From Argyresthia goedartella (lineage: Eukaryota > Arthropoda > Insecta > Lepidoptera > Argyresthiidae): 64,000 nt of DNA. The position numbers were made by a program, and so were the translations under genes. The stretch's first letter is position 1, and each line of letters opens with the position of its first letter. Location of the stretch: NCBI GenBank assembly GCA_949825045.1, contig OX463822.1, positions 2,485,001 to 2,549,000 of the forward strand, read 5' to 3'. The notes under the pieces are model-generated. The model worked only from the letters and a program-made list of their open reading frames with translations. It had not been told where the DNA came from and searched no databases. Shown piece by piece: positions 53,716 to 64,000 of the stretch.

Positions 53716-53979
53716 ATGAAACTACTAATCGTACTACTCTTCGCCGTCGCCATATCCGCCGCCCCAACACCGCCTATGGAGTGGACAGCGGAGTACGGAG
53801 CTTACCCCCTAGACACGGCAGTCCACACCCTCCCCCTCCACTACACCGCACCCTTAGCCTACACCATGCCATGGCGGCATGATATACCCAGAGTTGTGTA
53901 CAAGACAGCCATGGCCGAGGCGACGTATGACCCCGCATTATTTAATAGCTTGCACGGGTTCTATCCTATCCGGAAGTAA
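53716..53979 (+). CDS. small secreted Pro/Tyr-rich protein, family 2 (copy E)
   Basis: 87 aa: signal peptide MKLLIVLLFAVAISAA, mature chain PTPPMEWTAEYGAYPLDTAV to LHGFYPIRK. Four differences from D (L9F, V35A, R37H, R42H); the last 45 residues are identical. Promoter, exon structure and downstream fold-back element are all shared with D. Two of the four changes are Arg-to-His in the middle of the chain, which would make the charge pH-dependent. Function unknown. Confidence 0.85.
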   Translation: MKLLIVLLFAVAISAAPTPPMEWTAEYGAYPLDTAVHTLPLHYTAPLAYTMPWRHDIPRVVYKTAMAEATYDPALFNSLHGFYPIRK

Positions 53980-54060
53980 ATTGGAAATTGGGGGAGGAGA
54001 TTGGGCGATTTTGTATGGAGTTTAGGCTTAATTTCCACCACCAACAATACCCATGTAATT

Positions 54061-54563
54061 GGATAGCCCAAAAAATAAATATAAATGTTTACTATGACAT
54101 CAAAAAAGACGGTGTCAGTAAAAAGTTATGATCGATTGAAAAGTTCATGCAAGTTCATATTAAGAATACTAACCGTGCAAGGAGAGGCGCTGCAATAAGG
54201 TGCCGTGTGGTTCTAAAAATGTTATGTCTGTGTACCACTAGGCCACGGATGCTACTTAGATACTCACCGGAAACAATCGCGCGGCTTAATTTATGGATTA
54301 TCTCTTCTGTGGCTTTGGCCAAGTCGGTATAAAGGTGGGTGACCGTTGCTACGTGGCATGGGCGTCGGGCATTGCCGTATCTCAGGCTACAGGATAAAAT
54401 GTTTAGAGCCACCTGGCACTCGATGGGCCGCTCCTATTCCTGCGCGGTTAGTATTCTTGATATGGACTTGTTTGGAAATTTCATTTGATCACAATTTTTT
54501 ACTAACAGGGTTATATTTTTTCCCTTTCATAGTGGGCATTGCTTTTTGTTTAGTGGGCTATCC
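54061..54563. mobile_element. 503-bp fold-back element just 3' of gene E
   Basis: Same ends (GGATAGCCCA, TGGGCTATCC) and long inverted arms as 39574-40075. Confidence 0.75.
54074..54079 (+). terminator. candidate polyadenylation signal of gene E
   Basis: AATAAA, 95 bases past the stop and inside the fold-back element, as in gene D. Confidence 0.55.
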
Positions 54564-55085
54564 GATGATATAAGTTGTGTTAGTTGTAGATATTTGCGCC
54601 AGTATCGCTCATTTCCATTTAATTCATTGCTATTTTGGAAACTGAATAAAAAGATTTTGCATATGTCGTTGGTGTTTTTATTAATATTATATGGTTCAAC
54701 TATGCGAAGACAGTGAAATTTTGGATTAGAGTGGAGTCTACAATTCTACATAATCTATACCTTATATAAGAAATAACTCATTTACATATTTCAATAGTAC
54801 TTTGTTTATGTATTATCAGCCGAAAATCAAACACGATAAAAAGGTTAAGAACGAGAAATAACAAACACGTCGCTTTTAAGCTCAGGGTGATGATTGCTTT
54901 TTAGCTCATGAACAAAGATGACCCTAACTTCTGAGATAAATACTGTTAAATGGTGATGTCTTGAGTACGTCTACAATGACGTTAAAGCGTAGAAATATTT
55001 ACTGTGGTCTCAACTAAGGCGATAAAAGTATCAGTTAGCAGTCACCTTGAGTTAGCAGCTGTTTTACATGAACTAAGAGGTTTCA

Positions 55086-55389
55086 CTTATAACTTAATCA
55101 ATTGCCAAATTTACATTTAATTGACAACACTAAGCAGTAGCAGCCATTATTTAGAGTGAGAAAACTCATTAAGATATTTCTAACAAAAAACTCATAATGC
55201 ATTTGCTTATCGCCTTCATATTGAAATAAAAACTCCACATTGCGTAAAACTTTAACAACTAATATTAATCCTTCTTTCTTAAAGATATACCCGTAATGTG
55301 ACCGAGCTGATTTGTTGACCATATGTAGTTGCCGCTATTTGGACCAAACCAAATAGCGGCATCTACAAATGGTTGAAAACAGAGTAGTA
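55086..55389. other. no recognisable gene
   Basis: AT-rich. CAACAAATCAGC / GCCGCTATTTGG inverted words lie near 55308-55365, but I cannot define an element. Confidence 0.45.
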
Positions 55390-56362
55390 TAATTACCTAA
55401 GGCGGCGGCGGATGAATGTACAGTACATCAACAGCGGTGCCAATGGGCCAAGTTAGTAGGCCACTATTTACCTGCCAACTGCAATGGACCAGCGTGGTTG
55501 GTTAAATTGCTTTACCTTTTACCATTAACTTGACTATTTACAAACTAAAGCGCAGGCCCCTACTCCTCGGCGGCCCCATCAGCCTTGGCTGCAAAGGTCA
55601 GCTAGCGTGCTAAGGAGCAGAGGGTGTTTAGAATCCCCGCTGTTAATAACGCTTAGCGTCAAACGGTATCGGCTATCAATGAGGACTTCGGTAATAAGCT
55701 TAACATTATTAAATACAATGCAAGCACTCTTAGTTCTGAAGAAGGGATGATAGAACTCAAAAACGCATTAAACTATTCTTGGGATATGAAGGGAAAGGGA
55801 AAGGGAAAAAAACTTTTTCAATCATTCGAGTATAGCAGGTGGAAAATAAAGAGTAGGATTTTTAGTACCTAGACTTTGGACTAGCAATATTCTTGAGTTA
55901 ATTACTTAATCCGAAAGAATTGCTGTGATTAAATTTCAAATAGCAAATGATAGGATATTACACGTAGTTCAGGTATATGCTACTACAACAGGACACCCAG
56001 ACGGAGAGGTCGGATCATTTAATAATTTTCTTAGTAAGGCCTGTGATGAAAACCGTGAAAGCTGGACAAACGTGATAGGCGATTTTAATGCAAGGGTCGG
56101 ACGGTGGCAAGACAATGATAAGTATCACATACAAGGACCGTATTGTCTGGGAGATCTCTACGTGGGGGGTAATCATCTCATCGATTTTGTGTTTGGCCAA
56201 AAGGTCTCAATTAGCAAAATCTTCTTCTAAAAAGAACCACAAAGAAGGTGGACATAGATTACAAAATATGGCTTAGTAAAAATGAAATTGACTACGTCTT
56301 AACTTCAGAACAACCAATAGTTCGAGATGTTGGTGTAATCAACTATATTAAATTTTATTCTC
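55390..56362 (+). pseudogene. RTE-type endonuclease, degenerate
   Basis: About 55390-55690 resembles an RTE 5' UTR (GGCCACTATTTACCTGCCAA, GGACCAGCGTGGTTGG). From 55697 the translation KLNIIKYNASTLSSEEGMIE matches the start of the RTE endonuclease. After frame changes it continues VIKFQIANDRILHVVQVYAT, NVIGDFNARVG (catalytic GDFNA) and, around 56240, DIDYKIWLSKNEIDYVLTSE and VRDVGVINYIKF. Several frameshifts; RT absent. The copy is cut off at the palindrome that starts at 56363. Confidence 0.85.
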
Positions 56363-56416
56363 ACCAACGATCTTTAAGAATTGAGTAAGTATTCAACCTA
56401 AACATTCACTGTAAAA

Positions 56417-56456
<40 letters not shown>

Positions 56457-56510
56457 TTTTACAGTGAATGTTTAGGTTGAATACTTACTCAATTCTTAAA
56501 GATCGTTGGT
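56363..56510. repeat. 148-bp perfect palindrome with AT core
   Basis: Two 74-base arms, exact reverse complements. The left arm begins ACCAACGATCTTTAAGAATT and passes through TTCAACCTAAACATTCACTG into (AT)n; the right arm returns to GATCGTTGGT. The bases immediately outside (C at 56362, A at 56511) do not pair. The left arm continues the RTE endonuclease reading (SHQRSLRIE), so the right arm is an inverted copy of coding-derived sequence. Confidence 0.95.
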
Positions 56511-56599
56511 ATATAAGAACAGTCTGCTCTCAGCTATCCTAAAACACGGTTGTATATCTCTGCTAAGTCATTTTTATATACCTACCCTATATTTTGAAT

Positions 56600-57169
56600 A
56601 TGGTGCTTATAAAGTGTACAACTTGTAAAAAGAACATAACTAAGAAGTGCCCAGGTCTTGTATGTAGCCGCTGTGAACAAAGTGTACTTGCAACTCCTGA
56701 ATGTGCCAAAATATCTGCCAAACAGCTGGCTGCACCTCGAGTCCCTAACTGCCTCGAATGGAGCTGCCCGGAGAGTCTTCGTGGACTATCGCGAACGTCA
56801 TCGTTCTTTGTCCCGGAGGATGAATCGGATAAAGAAGAAGAAAACGACTCCACAAGACCACATGTTAAATTTGTTTCTATAGACATAAATAAACTACTGC
56901 AGGATCTGTCTAATGAAATAAGAAAAACGATCGATGAACATCTGGGAAGTCTCCAAGCCTCCTTAGAGTTCATTGGAGACCAGGTAGCATCGATTGAACA
57001 GAACTCAAAAATTAAGGCATTGGAGAATAAAAACATGGATCTTCAGAATGCTAATAAAAACCTGGAGCTCCGAGTAGCCGCCCTGGAACAGCGTGATCAA
57101 CAAAGTGAACAAACTAAATTGGCTAGTGTAATGGAACATCGCTTAACGAATGCAATCAGTGTACAATGA
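56600..57169 (+). pseudogene. ORF1 N-terminal part: zinc finger and coiled coil
   Basis: ATG at 56600 (MVLIKCTTCKKNITKK). Residues 5-60 form a PHD-like finger (CTTC, CSRC, C, W-x-C); an acidic stretch (EDESDKEEEND) and a coiled coil (IRKTIDEHLGSLQASLEFIG, ENKNMDLQNANKNLELRVAA) follow. The FP-like C-terminal domain expected next is missing; the reading ends at about 57169, where I infer that the LTR element below has inserted. 190 aa against the usual 350-400. Confidence 0.7.
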
Positions 57170-57766
57170 GAATCGGAATTAGCTGTGTCAGTTCCTTTAA
57201 CGCTTGGGTTATCGAGTAGCTCGAAGTAAGTTGACAAAAAAAAGAGCCACAGAACGTGGTTGGTTCGGAGAAGCAAGGTCGGGTCAGGTTTTTTTTGTCG
57301 CATTCCTGCGAAATGTGTAGGGATCAGAGCCGAGTTGGTTGCGCGCTGAATAAATTATGAATAACTAAATAATGAAAGGTTTTTCATGAAACTATACGGA
57401 GAAAGCGGATGTGTTGACTGCAAATATACAATTGCGTTTGTTTGGTACGATGTGGTGAGTTTGACATCCAGGGTTTGAATATCATTCTAGTGATCTTTGT
57501 CTAAGACGCTAGCGGTCGGGAAGGCTTAATTAATCGCAATCGATTTTATGGCCAGCGATCAACAAATTTTGTGTATCGGCAATACCAAATGACTTGAGTG
57601 ATAACCGACGGTTGATCATAGAAAATATGCATACACAAAATTGTAGACAGCAGGCCTGCATGGCATGTTTGATTGAAATTAGACCCTGTGTAGTTAGGGA
57701 TAAGAAGCTTTCGCTTGGGCAGTTTGTGTCACGCAAAGGACGCCATTTTTTCAGACATGAGAGGCC

Positions 57767-57803
57767 TATAAATGCGAGCGCGTGGGTGGGGGAGTCATTC
57801 AGT
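57767..57803 (+). promoter_or_regulatory. TATA box and initiator, probable LTR promoter
   Basis: TATAAA at 57767-57772 and an initiator TCATTC with its A at 57797, 30 bases on; TCAGT follows at 57799-57803. This would mark the U3/R border of the LTR. No downstream promoter element at the expected place. Confidence 0.6.
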
Positions 57804-59315
57804 CTCTACGTCAAACTACTGTGACACACGTCTTTCGTGTAATCTATTCAGTTCGGTCTGCCGTTTTACGCGTCTGGAACTGGAAGACTTGTGATTGCGT
57901 GTTACAGTGGATTTTCGTGAGTGTCTGAAGCGCCGAGATATACCTCGGTTCCTATCCTTTAAATCAACCTACTCCAAATTCCAAAACTATCTTTGGGTCG
58001 TTAGATAAGAACTTGTAGGTAATCGATCTGAGTCTGAGTCTGGGCTTGGAGCGACCCTAATTTCCTTTTTCCTTCACCATAGGGTTCCTGGATTGGCTCT
58101 TAGGATATTCGCGGGCTAATACTCTCCTCATTCCTTTCGTGTAGCGAGTTTTGAAATTCCCACACACATAGTCGTTAAACATACAAACACATTCAAATCA
58201 AACTCAACCATTTTCGAGTGGTGTCGATGATGGACGTGGTATAACACTAGGATTTTAGATTAGGCTAGACAGGAGTTTAGTTGCGGCTAAACCTAGGTTG
58301 TCAAGGCATAGGGAGACTGTTTGATTGATGAGGTTCCGCGGATGAAAATAATAAATTCAGAACAAAGTATAAACGTTGTCCACTCAGATAACCTATCACG
58401 TTGTTATTTTTGACATTTGAGTGTTGTCCGGGACGCGCGAAGAGATCAAATTACAGTCTAAAGTTCATTGTTTAGGAACGGGTAGATTGTTTTGCTTTGC
58501 CTTGGATCGGTTTGGATTCAAGTTGCATCTTTAAATTAAATGTAAATTTAGCTGGAGATTCTAACGTGTAGGCTGTGACAAGTATTTATTTGCTGGGCCC
58601 AGTCTAGGAAGAGCTGTGGTTAGTTAGATGCATAAATCGGTATTTTCCGAAGTATGTACCTCGCTGTAGAGTGGGTTAGATCTCCAAAAGCGCTAATGAA
58701 AACGTTTCGATAACATCCAGCTCAAATTGCGCAGAGTTGAAGGTTTCAAAACGTTACGGACCTTTTGAGGAAACCGCTAGTTCAAACCCATTTCGGAAAA
58801 TCAAATCACAATTGTGTAAACCCGGTCTATATGGATCGTTATTGCCGTGAACTAATTATATAATTGGAACCACCACAAGCCGCTACTAGTACTCACGTCG
58901 TAACACTACGACGGATATCTATACGATATCCCAAACAAATATTATAAATTGTGGTCGACCACTTAAAAAGAAGTTCCAAGCGCCCATATATACAAAAAAT
59001 AAATGGTACCATCACACAAAATATAACAAAGATCTATCTGGCGCAAAACACCGCTAACTGATGCGAAATATCGACTTGCGGGCATACATGCTTTCTCTGT
59101 CTAAGTTGAAACTCTAACTTCCTGAACCAATCTTCCGTTCGACTATTGTACGCCTACTGAACTTCTCAACAAACGAGAAATTCAGACTTATCATTCTTTA
59201 CTTACAATTTTTACAGCTGAATTGGGACATCTCTTTTTGGGGTAGATAGAATAGACGATCATAGCTTCTGACAACGGTAGCTCGACCTTAGCTATTTATG
59301 CCGTTACAGATTTTC

Positions 59316-59334
59316 TGGTGCCGAGACCGAAGGA
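59316..59334 (+). other. candidate primer binding site
   Basis: TGGTGCCGAGACCGAAGGA begins 7 bases after GCCGTTACA, a plausible LTR end (..ACA). A PBS starts with TGG because tRNAs end in CCA; which tRNA fits is not settled here. Confidence 0.45.
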
Positions 59335-59524
59335 TATCCTAGATAGTCTGATACCTAGATATTCTATAAGAATCAAGGTCTAACGCGTTACTTTTAAAAA
59401 TAACACAATGTAGAAACAATTTTAAACAGTTCAGTTTTGTAAGTAATAAATAAGCAACAACAAAAAAAAGGGGCATTGATTTCACAATTCATCGGACAAG
59501 TCGAAGGTTTAGTATTGAGAAATA

Positions 59525-60592
59525 ATGGGCCGGCCTAAAAAAAACGTTCGTCGGTTTGTACAAGACGACTCACTTTCACAGACAAGTGTTTTAAAGAATG
59601 AAATGGCGTCAGGACAGGTGACTCAATTGTTATCTGAAATAGTGCGCAGGTTAGACAGTTTGGAACGGGGGTCAAGTGCGAGCAATGCTAGTAGGACTTC
59701 GGACAGACAGACGGACAGACAGGAACTAGAGACGTTTGAACAATCGGTAGAAAAACGTCAAACATGCATAGTGAAAATGACACAGAAGTTGCCGACATTC
59801 GATGGGCGGAGTTCGGAGAATCCGATGATTTTCTTAAGAGATTTAAAGGCTTATATTAAAGTCTCGGGAGATACTTCGAGGGATTTGATATGGGCACCGG
59901 ATAGTTTGGTAGGAATTGCAAAAGTTCGAATGGGCATATACAGAAACTCATGGCGAACTTATTCGGATTTTGAAAAAGATTTCAGAGAGGTATTCTGGGG
60001 AGATAATGAACAGGAATTAATTAAACAAAGATTCCTAACCGCGAAGTTCGATCCTAAGAAAGGTCAAAGTATGGAAGAATTCTTTGCCTCTCAATTGAAT
60101 AGCATATATGAGCTTACGACACCATTAACTGATACGGAGAAGATCAACACGATTTTCAGACAGTTGCCGCGCGATATTCAGGTAGCGTTTTTTGCTAGGA
60201 AGGACCCAATGACGATACGAGATGCGGTCGAGTTTCTTCGGCAATTAGAACGTAATATCGATGGGGAATTAAATGCATTGCATAGACCGGAGGCAATAAA
60301 TACGAACAATGTAAGTCGGAATAGCTACATGCGAGGGCAATATCGTGCTTTGCGATAATATACGACGCGATATAACGCGGTGAGTCGTAGGAATAATTAT
60401 AACGCGGGAACAAAGGCACGAAACGAATTTGGGACGCGCGCTCGCGGTTATTTTCGCGGTAGAGGTAGGCAGCCTCAGGCTAGTTTCAAGGCAATAGAGT
60501 TTCAAAGGGGCAATGATAGTTCAGGTAATACAGAGGCAGGGCAAGGTTCAAGTGACAGGAATAATGCGATGAATCAGAATTCAAAAAACTAG
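59525..60592 (+). pseudogene. gag-like protein with RG-rich tail, one stop
   Basis: ATG at 59525. Basic N-terminus (MGRPKKNVRRF), a short coiled coil (QLLSEIVRRLDSLERG), then a capsid-like domain (LPTFDGRSSENPMIFLRDLK, SDFEKDFREVFWGDNEQELI, FFASQLNSIYELTTPL, IFRQLPRDIQVAFF), matching the gag fold of Ty3/gypsy-type elements. An in-frame TAA at 60356-60358 stops it; the same frame then continues to 60592 with an Arg/Gly-rich tail (ARGYFRGRGRQP) in place of the usual CCHC zinc knuckle. Structural protein of the intracellular particle. Confidence 0.75.
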
Positions 60593-61404
60593 TGGACTCG
60601 CGCGGGTCGTTCGCGCTCAGATATTTATCACGCTTTGGATGGACAGCCGATCGAATTGAAAGAAAGCATAGACTGTATGATTTGTGTAATTTGGATTCGA
60701 ACGTGGGTGTGAATGAATTTATTCAATTACTAGCGCATAAAGCGCATGAATATGCCGTGTGTTTAGATGAAAAATCGAGATTGGATTGTAGAGACCGCAA
60801 GGACAGGCGTTTACATACGATATTCAGGGACGACGATTCGACTGATTGTGGGCGCGAACTATGTAGTACATTGACATTACCTGAGATAGATGTGTGTATT
60901 GGAAATATTGTTGTAAGGAGTTTGATTGATTCGGGGAGCGAAGTTAGTGTAATAAGTTCGGGGAGTGTATGATGAAGTATGCAGGCAATTGGGAAAACCA
61001 ACAGAAATACCGATCCCAAGTTTGAGAATCACAGGTGCGTTTGGGGTCAGTAGGGAGAAGGTAGATAAATTAGTCACGTTACCATTAACAATAGGTGAAT
61101 GCGTTATCGATACTCCAATGCTAGTATTAACAAGGATGCCTAAAGATTTAATTTTAGGGTTTGATTTTATACAACAGACGCGAGCCAGCTTAATGTGTGA
61201 GGGAAATAAGAGACTAATTTTACGAAGCGCCGGGCGGATTTGTGAAATACCATTAGGTACGGGGCCCGATCAGGAAGCTTGTTGTTGTACAATGGAATTT
61301 CAGGACCAAGATACCAGTAGAAATATGATAGAGGAATATGTGAATAATTCATCAATACCTGTTGAACACAAAACAAAGTTATTGCCGGTGTTAAATAAAC
61401 ATGC
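60593..61404 (+). pseudogene. retroviral-type aspartic protease region, truncated
   Basis: LIDSGSEVSVISSG carries the DSG active-site triad (about 60920-60960). A frame change at about 60965 follows, then YDEVCRQLGKPTEIP and the flap-to-C-terminal text MPKDLILGFDFIQQTRASL ('ILG.DF' replacing the usual ILGxDW). After a spacer comes HKTKLLPVLNKHAN, the beginning of the RT connection, where a non-LTR insertion cuts the gene. RT, RNase H and integrase are therefore lost or lie beyond the insertion. Confidence 0.7.
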
Positions 61405-64000
61405 AAATCAAATCAAATCAAAAATCATTTATTTCCATAGGATGTTGTTACATCACTTAAATCCGTCATTACATTTTTTTGGGTGAGTTCACTAACACAA
61501 TTACGGAATCTGTGGAGAAGAGCTCACCGAAGAAACTCCACAGTCGTCGCATCTTTTGCGTTTCCTTTTTTAAATAAAATATTGTCAAATTACAAAATGA
61601 ATTCTAATTATATATCGAAACAGCCTGTTACTCAAACAATCTATTCCCATGGACATCTGTCCTCTAAGTAATCAGATATCCTATAGTAACCTTTTTTATA
61701 CAATTTCTGTTTTATTATTATTTTAAACTTATCTAAAGGTATGTTTTTAATATCAGTAGGGACCTTATTGTAATAGCGTATACAATTGCCTTTAAAAGAA
61801 TTACTAATTTTATGTAGTCGGCTTACATAAGCAACCAACTTGTCTTTATTTCTAGTATTAAAATTGTGTATATCACTGTACTTCTGAAAATAAGTTATAT
61901 TTCTTTTTACATACACAAGATTGTCATAGATATATTGAGACACAAATGTCAGAATATTGATTTCTTTAAACTTTTCCCTCAGTGACACTCTAGGCCCTAA
62001 TCTATAAATTGCACGAACAGCCCGTTTCTGCAGAATAAATATACTATTAGCATTTGCAGCGTGACCCCACAATAAAATACCATAGGTCATTAGACTATGA
62101 AAGTAACTAAAGTAGACTAGTCTAGCGGTGTCTAAGAGCTCTAATTTTTTTAACTGCGAACGCTGCCGAACTCAGTCTGTTATTTATATGAGGATCCCAT
62201 TGTAGTTTGGCGTCTAAAGTAATGCCCAAAAAGACAGTCGACTGCACAAGGTCCAATCTCTGTCCTTTTATAAATATGTCTGTAGTTACCGGGTTCCCAT
62301 TGGGTAACACGAATTTTATACATTCAGTTTTCTTTTCATTAAGTAATAAATTGTTAACAGTAAACCAGTTCACTATGCTAGAGATAGCATTGTTTACCTC
62401 GTCATAATTTGATTGCTGTATTTTAACTTTAAATATCAAAGAAGTATCATCGGCAAACAATACTAACCCATGTTTTGCTTTAACAAGGTAAGGTAAATCA
62501 TTAAGATATACTAAAAACAAGAAAGGACCAAGAATTGAACCTTGCGGTACGCCCATACTTATTGAAGACCCAGGTGATCTTTTCCCATTAACATCGACCA
62601 TCTGAACCCTATCTGTTAGATACGACTCCAGAAGGCCAAGTGCCTGATCTTTTACACCATAATGGCGTAACTTCCTGACAAGAGTGTCATGATGGACGCA
62701 ATCAAAAGCCTTGGATAGATCGCAGAAGACACCTATTGCATCCATTGCGTCTTCCCAGGCATCAAAAATATTGTCGATTAGTTCAACACCAGCATCGGCT
62801 ATTAAACGACCCTTTGTGAAACCAAACTGAGCAATATGAATTAAATTATTGAGATAAAAATGACTTTGCAATTGATTAAGTATGAGTTTTTCAAATATTT
62901 TGCTAAGCGTTGGTAGTATCGATATGGGTCTAAAATTGGTGGGGTCTGATGTACTACCAGCTTTGAATAAAGGTATAACTTTACTTAGTTTCATCAAGTC
63001 AGGAAACACACCATTATCTATACATTGATTAAATATACAACAAAGGTGAGGTGCAATACAATCTACAATGGAACTAATAATTTTTACTGATAGACCATGG
63101 GCGTCAGCTGTCTTTTTCATTTCCAGGGATGTAAACGCTTTTACAATGTCTTCATTATTTAGGTGCCTAAATTTAAAATCTGTTTTACAATCCTCAAAGT
63201 TTTGTTTAAGTATAGATTCAGCAGCAGCGGGAGATGAATTTAAAGACTTGGTTGTTGAAACTGGAATGTCCGTAAAGAAATTTTCGAAAGCTTTTGCTAC
63301 TTCTAGGTCTGTACTTAGCAATTGATTATCTATCTTAAGCTTGAAGTTATTATGTGTAGCTTTGGCCTTTCCAGTCTCTCTGTTAATAATTTGCCAAGTA
63401 GTTTTCATTACATTGCTACTAGATTCAATTTTGTTTTTAATGAAATTAGATTTAGCTACGGCACAAACGCGTTTAAACATTTTTGAATAACTACGAACAT
63501 AATCTAGAAAGGCCGTATTTTTGTTATATGATTTCTCTTCATAGAGTTCATATAATCTTCGTCTGCTCCTATGAATTCCAACTGTCGCCCAATCACTAAA
63601 CAAAGCTTTGTTATTAACTTTTATAGTTTTTGATTTAAATACGGTATCATATTCATTTTTGACAAGGTTAAATACTGAGTTGTACAACAAATTTGGATCG
63701 TCACTGTATGGTATTTCCCATAGTTTATCTAAAATATTATTCCTGTAGTGTTCAAGCCGAGTGTCACTAACGGGCACACATGTAATATCCTCTTTTTGGT
63801 TCTTTTTTATTTTAATATTGAATATACCTATCTGACCAGAGTGATCAGAGGTTAATTTATTGATGACTGATTTGAAAATGGGCGTAATGTTAGTAAATAT
63901 ATTGTCAATGCAGGTAGCAGATGTTGCAGTAATTCTAGTAGGCTCCAAAAACAGATAGTTCATGTTGTGACATAAAAATAAAGATTTTAATCTAGTACAA
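61405..64000 (-). mobile_element. non-LTR retrotransposon (copy 2), runs off the window
   Basis: The (CAAAT)n tail at 61404-61420 marks its 3' end, inserted in the LTR element's pol. Nearly identical to 4931-7113 over their common part, but longer at the 5' side; it continues past base 64000. Confidence 0.88.
61641..64000 (-). pseudogene. ORF2 endonuclease-reverse transcriptase, frameshifted, partial
   Basis: The minus strand enters at 64000 already open; the endonuclease end is visible (LEPTRITATSATCIDNIFTN, NKLTSDHSGQIGIF with the catalytic SDH). RT motifs: TNFRPISILPTLSKIFEKL, AQFGFTKGRL, AIGVFCDLSKAFDCVHHD, MGVPQGSILGPF, LFADDTSLIF (FADD). Relative to copy 1 it has lost 8 bases near 62133 (frameshift after KKIRAL) and 9 bases near 62180 (in frame). 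The C-terminal 149 codons (61641-62090) follow in the shifted frame. The catalytic core is open here, unlike copy 1, but the C-terminal domain is disconnected. Confidence 0.92.

Larger units (their letters stand above)
43385..55085 (+). repeat. tandem segmental duplication, second unit (genes C and E)
   Basis: Counterpart of 31385-40632. It is longer because of the 5.6 kb non-LTR insertion at 45228-50866 and the extra RT fragment near 52 kb, and it lacks the 33692-37545 insertions. Confidence 0.92.
57170..61404 (+). mobile_element. 5' part of an LTR (Ty3/gypsy-like) retrotransposon
   Basis: Contains a TATA/initiator promoter (57767), a primer-binding-site-like word after ...TTACA (59308), a gag-like frame (59525) and a protease region (60593), and is cut at 61404 by the non-LTR element to its right. 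The left LTR edge is not visible because the second LTR is outside the window; it lies somewhere between about 57160 and 57400, giving an LTR near 2 kb. Pol is broken. Confidence 0.7.

Noticed and set aside
59039..59050. TGGCGCAAAACA as primer binding site of the LTR element
   Set aside because: No LTR-like end (..CA) stands just before it; the TGG word at 59316, seven bases after ..TTACA, fits better.

Overview
The window looks like nuclear DNA of a moth or butterfly (Lepidoptera). It is AT-rich and dense with several clades of non-LTR retrotransposon (Jockey/CR1-like, RTE), tRNA-derived SINEs, mariner and piggyBac-type relics, a Crypton-like tyrosine-recombinase element and a decayed LTR element. 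The few host genes are very short, with a TATA box, one non-coding first exon and a one-exon CDS. I see no bacterial gene layout, no rRNA and no functional tRNA gene. The species cannot be named from the sequence.

The host genes are five copies of two small secreted-protein families. Family 1 has copies at 15140-15355 (+), 31586-31816 (-) and 43628-43858 (-). It encodes 71-76 aa with a signal peptide and a cysteine-free, Tyr/Pro-rich mature part. Family 2 has copies at 39228-39491 (+) and 53716-53979 (+). It encodes 87 aa, again signal peptide plus cysteine-free mature part. In all five the start codon directly follows a splice acceptor, and upstream there is a TATA box, an initiator about 30 bases on, and a short first exon ending at a GT donor. 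I do not recognise the function of either family.

The architecture is one of segmental duplication. A divergent pair (family 1 leftward, family 2 rightward) lies at 31.4-40.6 kb and again as a direct copy at 43.4-55.1 kb. A further copy of the family 1 segment, inverted, is at 13.76-18.2 kb and pairs with 27.3-33.1 kb. A separate block (12.83-13.75 and 26.1-27.3 kb) is repeated in direct orientation beside it. Because paralogous copies exist, many insertions can be called by comparing filled and empty sites: a 5.6 kb non-LTR element in the third family 1 unit (45.2-50.9 kb), two non-LTR elements at 33.7-37.5 kb, an RT fragment near 52.1 kb, a 979 bp composite insertion at 27.4-28.4 kb with a 7-base target repeat, and a SINE at 26.6 kb.

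Region by region: 0-12.5 kb is a TE graveyard (non-LTR fragments, SINE, piggyBac-type MITE, a TIR element split by a retrotransposon). 12.8-18.2 kb is the inverted unit with the first secreted-protein gene. 18.2-23.8 kb is a Crypton-like element split by a 4 kb non-LTR element. 23.8-26.1 kb holds mariner and ORF1 relics. 26.1-55.1 kb is the duplicated gene region. 55.4-57.2 kb holds RTE endonuclease and ORF1 relics around a 148 bp perfect palindrome. 57.2-61.4 kb is the 5' part of an LTR retrotransposon, cut by a non-LTR element that runs off the window end. The best candidates for new biology are the small secreted-gene cluster, the Crypton-like element with its short internally deleted derivative, and the palindromes that are present in only one of two paralogues.
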